From Rhodobacterales bacterium UBA3077 (GTDB taxonomy: Bacteria > Pseudomonadota > Alphaproteobacteria > Rhodobacterales > Rhodobacteraceae), in contig DFBP01000090.1 in NCBI GenBank assembly GCA_002366685.1, forward strand, positions 1 to 9,262: a stretch of 9,262 bases of DNA, given 5' to 3'. Below are positions 1 to 4,503 of the stretch, one piece after another; position 1 is the first letter of the stretch; every line of letters starts with the position of its first letter. The translations under genes were made by a program, and so were the position numbers. The notes under the pieces were generated by a model. It did not search any database. It was not told the DNA's origin and saw nothing but the letters and a program-made list of their open reading frames with translations.

Positions 1-127
1 AATTCCGTTTGGCTACCGGATGAAATTGGATGGAATCGTAGCGCACAACAAAAGGTGGACTGTTAGGTGTACTAATATATTAGTAACGGCGATTTACCGC
101 TTAAAACATGTGTTTACCGAGAGTTAA
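1..127. other. Flank beyond the tRNA-Thr 3' end; no confident gene
   Basis: This stretch lies beyond the 3' (CCA) end of the minus-strand tRNA. On the plus strand one frame is open from base 2 to a TAA at 125-127, which ends one base before the tRNA. It would encode 41 residues beginning IPFGYRMKLDG. That start faintly recalls the PFGYR...DG entry of serine-recombinase domains, but the rest does not continue the family pattern, so I do not call a gene. A second plus frame is open to a TAG at 64-66. There is no ribosome binding site or intrinsic terminator I can defend. A perfect palindrome at 70-85 is listed separately. Confidence 0.3.
70..85. repeat. Perfect 16-bp AT-rich palindrome
   Basis: The bases TACTAATATATTAGTA read identically on both strands. 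There is no loop, so this is more likely a dimeric-protein binding site or a chance AT palindrome than an RNA hairpin. It sits about 43 bases past the tRNA-Thr 3' end. No promoter could be matched to it, so its role is unknown. Confidence 0.4.
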
Positions 128-203
128 TGGTGCCCCCACACGGACTCGAACCGCGGACCTACTGATTACAAATCAGTTGCTCTACCAGCTGAGCTATAGG
201 GGC
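128..203 (-). tRNA. tRNA-Thr (anticodon UGU)
   Basis: The minus strand folds into a complete 76-nt cloverleaf. It has a 7-bp acceptor stem (GCCCCTA with TGGGGGC, one G-U), a D arm GCTC/GAGC with an 8-nt loop containing GG, an anticodon arm ACTGA/TCAGT, a 5-nt variable loop, and a T arm with loop TTCGAGT. The 7-nt anticodon loop TTTGTAA puts TGT in the anticodon position (plus-strand 168-170), which decodes ACA as threonine. The discriminator is A and the CCA tail is encoded (128-130). No intron or mismatch suggests loss of function. A promoter is visible just upstream at 213-241. It is not obviously linked in function to the neighbouring gatCA genes, since GatCAB acts on tRNA-Gln or tRNA-Asn. 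Confidence 0.97.
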
Positions 204-212
204 TTGGGCGAT

Positions 213-241
213 GTATTAGCGGGGACAAAAAACGCATGCAA
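213..241 (-). promoter_or_regulatory. Probable sigma-70 promoter of tRNA-Thr
   Basis: Read on the minus strand, a -35-like TTGCAT (236-241) is separated by exactly 17 bases from a -10-like TAATAC (213-218). The mature tRNA begins 9 bases after the -10, which fits a very short 5' leader removed by RNase P. A TTGACT at 241-246 is a better -35 match, but its 22-base spacing is too long. Confidence 0.55.
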
Positions 242-405
242 GTCAAAACTCGGTGTTTTTGTGCAATCTTTTAGCCACAGCCATTATATTGTTAGTGCTT
301 TGAACGCTTCGGGGCTATCTCGGAAACTTGAGTTGATTTTATGATGGGTATCGACGTAGCCTCGTCAGTCAGACCCCCAAAATCTAAATATCAGGAGTTG
401 CCATC

Positions 406-1266
406 ATGTCCGAACAATATACGCCCGCCAAAGTCTGGCAGTGGGAAGCCAAAAACGGCGGCGAGTTTGCCAATATCAACCGGCCTATTGCTGGCGCAAC
501 CCATGAAAAAGAATTGCCAGTAGGGCGTCATCCCCTTCAGCTCTATTCGCTCGGCACACCAAATGGTGCCAAGGTTACGATTATGCTGGAAGAGCTTCTC
601 GCGCTTGGTATTGACGATGCGGAATATGACGCCCATCTGATAAACATCGGAAAGGGAGACCAGTTCGGCAGTGGATTCGTTGACATAAATCCGAATTCAA
701 AAATCCCGGCCTTGATGGATACAACAACCGACACTCCTGTTTTCGAATCCGGTTCAATTTTGCTGTATCTCGCTGAAAAGTTTGGTGCCCTTGTTCCCGA
801 AGGTCAGCGCACCCAATGTCTCAACTGGTTGTTTTGGCAAATGGGAAGCGCCCCCTATTTGGGTGGCGGCTTCGGGCATTTTTACAAATATGCCCCGATG
901 AAAATCGAGTATTGCATAGACCGATTCACGATGGAGGTGAAACGCCAACTGGATGTGCTGGACCGCCATCTGGCGGACAATCGCTACATGTGTGGCGATG
1001 AATATTCGATTGCTGATATCGCGATCTGGCCGTGGTATGGCGCGCTGGTGCTCAACATTGTTTATGAAGCCGCCGAGTTTCTGGACGCGGGCTCATATAC
1101 CCATCTCAACCGATGGGCCAACGAGATCAACGAGCGCCCGGCTGTGCAGCGCGGGAAAATGGTCAACCGTGTTTGGGGGCCGCTCAACGAACAACTTCAT
1201 GAGCGCCACGATGCCAGCGATTTTGAAACAAAGACCCAAGATAAGGTGGAAGCCGCCGAAAGCTGA
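406..1266 (+). CDS. YghU-type glutathione S-transferase / disulfide-bond oxidoreductase
   Basis: This is a 286-residue protein, cytosolic by lack of a signal peptide, closely resembling E. coli YghU, a Nu-class glutathione transferase that reduces disulfides using two bound glutathiones. The family N-terminal extension includes FANINRPIAG (21-30) and THEKELPVG (32-40). The thioredoxin-like domain follows, with LYSLGTPNGAKVT (46-58; the TPN at 51-53 contributes to glutathione binding), NPNSKIPAL (95-103, cis-Pro) and FESGSILLYLAEK (113-125; Glu114 and Ser115 are the usual glutathione ligands). The helical C-terminal domain has GGGFGHFY (153-160) and the ending GPLNEQLHERHDASDFET (258-275). An AGGAG at 393-397, 8 bases before the ATG, supports the start. 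It appears to be a single-gene unit: gatC follows 67 bases later behind its own promoter. I saw no convincing promoter in 204-405. The physiological substrate is unknown. Confidence 0.94.
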   Translation: MSEQYTPAKVWQWEAKNGGEFANINRPIAGATHEKELPVGRHPLQLYSLGTPNGAKVTIMLEELLALGIDDAEYDAHLINIGKGDQFGSGFVDINPNSKIPALMDTTTDTPVFESGSILLYLAEKFGALVPEGQRTQCLNWLFWQMGSAPYLGGGFGHFYKYAPMKIEYCIDRFTMEVKRQLDVLDRHLADNRYMCGDEYSIADIAIWPWYGALVLNIVYEAAEFLDAGSYTHLNRWANEINERPAVQRGKMVNRVWGPLNEQLHERHDASDFETKTQDKVEAAES

Positions 1267-1274
1267 TCCCCGTC

Positions 1275-1303
1275 TTGCACCTTGGGCTTATCCCCGCTAA
1301 ATG
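1275..1303 (+). promoter_or_regulatory. Probable promoter of gatC-gatA
   Basis: TTGCAC (1275-1280) and TAAATG (1298-1303) are separated by exactly 17 bases, in the short gap between the yghU stop and gatC. Transcription would begin near 1310, giving a leader of about 25 bases. The layout matches the tRNA promoter here (TTGCAT, 17 bases, TAATAC). This is a sequence match only. Confidence 0.45.
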
Positions 1304-1333
1304 TTTGGCAACGCAAATCAGCTTGGATGACTC

Positions 1334-1621
1334 ATGTCTATTGATACCGAAACCGCCCGCAAGGTCGCGCATTTGGCCCGTATTGAAGTCGAGCCGGAGG
1401 CCTTGCCCCCGCTCGCCGATGCGCTTTCGCATATTTTGGCTTTCATGGAGCAGTTGAACGAAGTGGATATCGAGGGCGTGGAGCCTATGAGTTCGGTCAC
1501 GCCTATGGCGCTCAAACAGCGCAAAGACGAAGTAACGGACGGCAACTATCAGGAAAAAATCCTTGCCAATGCGCCTGACTCGCGCGAAGGCTTTTTCGCT
1601 GTGCCAAAAGTGGTGGAGTAG
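1334..1621 (+). CDS. gatC: Asp-tRNA(Asn)/Glu-tRNA(Gln) amidotransferase subunit C
   Basis: GatC is the small (95 residues, normal length) non-catalytic subunit of GatCAB. It wraps around the GatA-GatB interface and stabilises the complex that converts mischarged Glu-tRNA(Gln) and/or Asp-tRNA(Asn) to the correct amide. The N-terminal helix MSIDTETARKVAHLARIEV (1-19) and the mid-region ILAFMEQLNEVDIEGVEPM (33-51) are diagnostic, as is the C-terminal REGFFAVPKVVE (84-95). The Shine-Dalgarno is weak (GGA at 1325-1327, 6 bases before ATG). gatA starts 3 bases after the stop, so the two are almost certainly translationally coupled. Confidence 0.96.
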   Translation: MSIDTETARKVAHLARIEVEPEALPPLADALSHILAFMEQLNEVDIEGVEPMSSVTPMALKQRKDEVTDGNYQEKILANAPDSREGFFAVPKVVE

Positions 1622-1624
1622 AGC

Positions 1625-3112
1625 ATGACCGATCTTTCCAAACTCACAATTGCCTCTGCCCGTGATGCGATGCGCGCTGGTGACATCACGGCTGTTGAAC
1701 TCACCGACCAGTATTTGGGTGCTATCGAAGATTCCAGCGCGCTGAACGCATATTCGACCAACACGCCAGAGATCGCCCGCACGCAAGCCGCGGCTGCCGA
1801 TGCGCGTATTACTGCTGGAGATGCGCCCGATATGTGCGGCATTCCGCTCGGGATCAAAGACCTGTTTTGCACCAAAGGCGTGCAGACCCAAGCCGCGAGC
1901 CACATTCTAGATGGCTTCAAGCCCGAATACGAGAGCACCATCACCAGCCAGCTTTTTGATGCCGGCGCGGTGATGCTCGGCAAGCTCAACATGGATGAAT
2001 TCGCCATGGGCAGCTCAAACGAAACTTCGTTTTACGGACCCGTAGTCTCCCCTTGGCGGCGGGGCAACGATACGGCCGAGCTAACACCGGGTGGCTCTTC
2101 TGGTGGCTCTGCTGCGGCAGTTTCCGCCGACCTTTGCCTCGGCGCAACCGGGACTGATACCGGCGGCTCTATCCGCCAGCCCGCTGCCTTTACCGGCATT
2201 GTCGGGGTCAAGCCCACCTATGGCCGCTGCTCGCGCTGGGGTGTTGTCGCGTTTGCCTCTTCACTCGACCAAGCCGGGCCGATGGTGAAAACCGTGCGCG
2301 ATTCCGCTATTATGCTGGAAGCCATGGCAGGGCATGACCCGAAAGACAGCACCTCGGCAGACATCAAAGTGCCAAACTTTGAAGCCGCGCTCACAGGTGA
2401 CATCCGAGGTAAAAAAATCGGAATTCCGAAGGAATACCGCATTGATGGTATGCCTGAAGAAATTGAGGCACTTTGGCACGAAGGAGCCGAGAAGCTGAAA
2501 GCCGCTGGCGCTGAAATTGTCGATATCACACTCCCGCACACCAAATACGCGCTGCCCGCTTATTACGTGATCGCCCCTGCCGAGGCCTCTTCAAACCTCA
2601 GCCGCTATGACGGCGTTAAATACGGCCACCGTGCCAACATTAAGGCTGGTGAAGGCATCACCGAGATGTATGAACGCACCCGCGCCGAGGGGTTTGGAGA
2701 CGAAGTCCAACGCCGCGTGATGATCGGAGCCTATGTGCTTTCGGCGGGATTTTATGACGCTTATTACATCCGCGCCCAAAAAGTCCGCACCCTGATCAAG
2801 CAGGATTTCGAGAAGGTTTTTGCCGACGGGATTGATCAGATTCTGACACCCGCCACGCCTTCTGCTGCATTTGGCCTTGGCGAGATGGCGGATGCAGACC
2901 CGATCAAAATGTACCTCAATGATGTATTTACCGTAACGGTAAACCTCGCCGGATTGCCCGGCGTCTCGGTACCAGCCGGGCTTGACAGCGGCGGACTCCC
3001 GCTTGGTTTGCAGCTAATCGGCCAGCCATGGGGGGAAGCGGATATGCTTAACACAGCATATGCGCTAGAACAGGCCAGCGGATTTGATGCAAAACCGGCA
3101 CGTTGGTGGTAA
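1625..3112 (+). CDS. gatA: Asp-tRNA(Asn)/Glu-tRNA(Gln) amidotransferase subunit A
   Basis: GatA is the glutaminase subunit of GatCAB. It releases ammonia from glutamine, which GatB uses to amidate the misacylated tRNA. At 495 residues it is full length. The amidase-signature Ser-cisSer-Lys triad is visible: Lys78 in PLGIKDL, Ser158 in PGGSSGGSAAAV (155-166) and the nucleophile Ser182 in GTDTGGSIRQPA (176-187). The 24-residue spacing between the serines matches the family. The conserved GIVGVKPTYG (191-200) and the C-terminal LAGLPGVSVP...LPLGLQLIGQ (441-467) are intact. The start is supported by GGAG (1615-1618) inside the end of gatC. The gene lies in a gatC-gatA-lipoprotein operon. gatB is not in the window. 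Confidence 0.98.
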   Translation: MTDLSKLTIASARDAMRAGDITAVELTDQYLGAIEDSSALNAYSTNTPEIARTQAAAADARITAGDAPDMCGIPLGIKDLFCTKGVQTQAASHILDGFKPEYESTITSQLFDAGAVMLGKLNMDEFAMGSSNETSFYGPVVSPWRRGNDTAELTPGGSSGGSAAAVSADLCLGATGTDTGGSIRQPAAFTGIVGVKPTYGRCSRWGVVAFASSLDQAGPMVKTVRDSAIMLEAMAGHDPKDSTSADIKVPNFEAALTGDIRGKKIGIPKEYRIDGMPEEIEALWHEGAEKLKAAGAEIVDITLPHTKYALPAYYVIAPAEASSNLSRYDGVKYGHRANIKAGEGITEMYERTRAEGFGDEVQRRVMIGAYVLSAGFYDAYYIRAQKVRTLIKQDFEKVFADGIDQILTPATPSAAFGLGEMADADPIKMYLNDVFTVTVNLAGLPGVSVPAGLDSGGLPLGLQLIGQPWGEADMLNTAYALEQASGFDAKPARWW

Positions 3113-3122
3113 GGAGAATAGG

Positions 3123-3794
3123 ATGGGACCTTTCAAAACCGGCTTTCTAGCCCTTAGCGCACTTGCCGTGACAGCCTGTCAGGAAGAGGCCGGTTATCAA
3201 GCCGACTTTCCGCCAGTCGGTGGCCAAGCCCCAATTGTATTGCCTGAAGCCGGGCCTCCGGTTGGGTTGATCCCCACGGAAGAAGAAGTCTCCAATGAGG
3301 CGCTCACCGAAAGCCTTTCAGCGGCGGTCAACGAAGCGCTGGAAGTAACGCCACAGGGTACGGTAACTCCCGTAGAAGCTCCGGCAACTGGCTCTGGAAT
3401 CGCTTCTGATAGCGGCGTTCTCAATCTTGCGCTTCAAACTCAGGAAGAACAGCGGCAGCTTCGCGATGCCGACGCTGCCGCACTGGCCGAAGCCGCTGCC
3501 AACCGCGTGGTGATTCAACCCGGTGAAATGCCGGCGGTGATCGCGAATGTAAATATCATTACCTACGCGCGTGAAACCACAAATTCGGTTGGCGAGCGCC
3601 AATTCCGCCGCCCGATGATCCGCCGCCTGAACAGCGCTTCCCAATGCGCCAAGTTTGACAGTGCCGACAACGCCCAGCGGAATTTCCTTGCAAATGGCGG
3701 CCCGCAGGATGATCCGCTCAACCTTGACCCGGATGGCGACGGATTCGCCTGCCGCTGGTCCCCCGAGGCTTATCGGGCGTTGGTGCTGAATTAA
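3123..3794 (+). CDS. Putative lipoprotein with C-terminal excalibur calcium-binding domain
   Basis: A 223-residue exported protein. Residues 1-19 form a short lipoprotein signal (FLALSALAVTAC) with a VTAC lipobox, so Cys19 would be lipid-modified. A low-complexity Pro/Glu/Ala-rich stretch follows (about 25-130), probably a flexible linker. Residues about 170-213 match the excalibur domain: SQCAKFDSADNAQ, then an EF-hand-like calcium loop LDPDGDGFAC (201-210). Cys175 and Cys210 are the domain's conserved pair, likely disulfide-bonded. I chose ATG 3123 over the in-frame ATG 3084 inside gatA because AAGGAG (3111-3116), overlapping the gatA stop, lies 6 bases before it and because it puts the signal peptide at the N-terminus. 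Its position suggests cotranscription with gatCA. Its function is unknown; a cell-envelope role is inferred. Confidence 0.85.
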   Translation: MGPFKTGFLALSALAVTACQEEAGYQADFPPVGGQAPIVLPEAGPPVGLIPTEEEVSNEALTESLSAAVNEALEVTPQGTVTPVEAPATGSGIASDSGVLNLALQTQEEQRQLRDADAAALAEAAANRVVIQPGEMPAVIANVNIITYARETTNSVGERQFRRPMIRRLNSASQCAKFDSADNAQRNFLANGGPQDDPLNLDPDGDGFACRWSPEAYRALVLN

Positions 3795-3825
3795 TTCGCT
3801 TTGCTTGGAAGCTCTATTCGGTTCA

Positions 3826-3867
3826 GCCTCGTTACCTTTTTGGCGTTACGGTATGAGGCCTGTTTTT
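3826..3867 (+). terminator. Possible intrinsic terminator of the gatC-gatA-lipoprotein unit
   Basis: GCCTC (3826-3830) pairs with GAGGC (3855-3859). After a small internal loop, TACC (3833-3836) pairs with GGTA (3850-3853), giving a nine-pair stem with a 13-base loop. Three bases later there is a run of five T (3863-3867). It overlaps the 3' end of the convergent HAD gene. The internal loop and short T run make it a moderate call. Confidence 0.4.
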
Positions 3868-4481
3868 CGTGCGCCATCCAGTAATGATGTTGCTATTACA
3901 TGTCCATGAATATCGACATCCAAACCAGAGGGCTTCAAGTCTGGGACCTGAACCGTAACTGCCCCCGAGCGGATCGCGGCCAGTGCGCCCAGATCGCTGT
4001 CCTCAAACGCCACGCAATCTGATGCAGAAACTTCAATAGTTTTCGCGGCCATATGATAAATATCCGGTTTTGGTTTTCCGGACACCACCTTATCTCCTCC
4101 GATAACACATCCAAAATATCGAAGCAGGTTTGCGTTTTTCAGGTGCCTCAAAGCTGATTCCGTTCGTGTCGAGGTTGCCACCGCACAGGGGATACGTTGC
4201 CTTTGTAAAGCATCCAATAATTCGACAACTCCGGATTTCAGCGAAATCCCATCATCAAAGGCTTTAGCAATCAAGCCATCCCAACTTTCATTAAACTCCT
4301 GAAAGGTGACGCGCCCTGCCAGAGCGCGCTCAACAGTGTTTTTCACGCCATCCGCTCTCTGGCCGATGCACTCAAATGCCACTTCTTGCATTTCCGGCAA
4401 ACCAAAGCCATCAACCACCTCGTTGAAAGCCCGAACGCACATGCGTTCGGTATCCAGCAGAAGCCCGTCCATATCGAACAG
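3846..4481 (-). CDS. HAD-superfamily hydrolase (beta-phosphoglucomutase/phosphatase-like), start uncertain
   Basis: A cytosolic haloacid-dehalogenase-fold protein, probably a phosphatase or phosphomutase on a small sugar-phosphate-like substrate; the exact substrate cannot be read. Motif I reads FKGALFDMDGLLLDTE, with the first Asp of DMD as nucleophile. Counting from the ATG at 4472, motif II is VATST (98-102), motif III is Lys133 in SGKPKPDIY, and motif IV is FEDSD (156-160). A helical cap lies at about 10-80, as in subfamily IA. The only ATG (4470-4472) falls inside DMD and would remove the nucleophile, so the true start must be upstream. No ATG, GTG or TTG exists in frame back to a stop at 4578-4580. 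The listed end uses CTG (4479-4481), preceded by AAAGG; ATC at 4506-4508 is another option. It lies just downstream of acnA on the same strand. Its GC (about 46% in four sampled 60-base lines) is lower than gatA (about 56%). Confidence 0.8.
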   Translation of the reverse strand: MFDMDGLLLDTERMCVRAFNEVVDGFGLPEMQEVAFECIGQRADGVKNTVERALAGRVTFQEFNESWDGLIAKAFDDGISLKSGVVELLDALQRQRIPCAVATSTRTESALRHLKNANLLRYFGCVIGGDKVVSGKPKPDIYHMAAKTIEVSASDCVAFEDSDLGALAAIRSGAVTVQVPDLKPSGLDVDIHGHVIATSLLDGARKTGLIP

Positions 4482-4503
4482 GGCACCTTTGAAACTGTGC
4501 CCT
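4480..4503 (-). promoter_or_regulatory. Stem-loop at the acnA stop codon
   Basis: AGGGCAC (4480-4486 on the plus strand) is perfectly complementary to GTGCCCT (4497-4503), giving a 7-bp stem with a 10-base loop. On the minus-strand transcript the stem begins within the acnA TAG (4504-4502) and ends just before the HAD coding motif FDMDG. No T run follows, so it is not a standard terminator. It may protect the acnA message 3' end or hide the AAAGG ahead of the HAD gene. Confidence 0.45.

Noticed and set aside
108..344. Plus-strand 78-codon reading frame
   Set aside because: It runs through the antisense of the complete tRNA-Thr gene, and no ribosome binding site or protein family is recognisable.
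1184..1903. 239-codon minus-strand reading frame
   Set aside because: It lies antisense to the end of yghU, all of gatC and the start of gatA, all clearly real. The translation shows no domain and looks like a shadow.
3084..3122. Longer start for the excalibur lipoprotein inside gatA
   Set aside because: It would put a charged 13-residue extension before the signal peptide and has no SD; ATG 3123 has AAGGAG.
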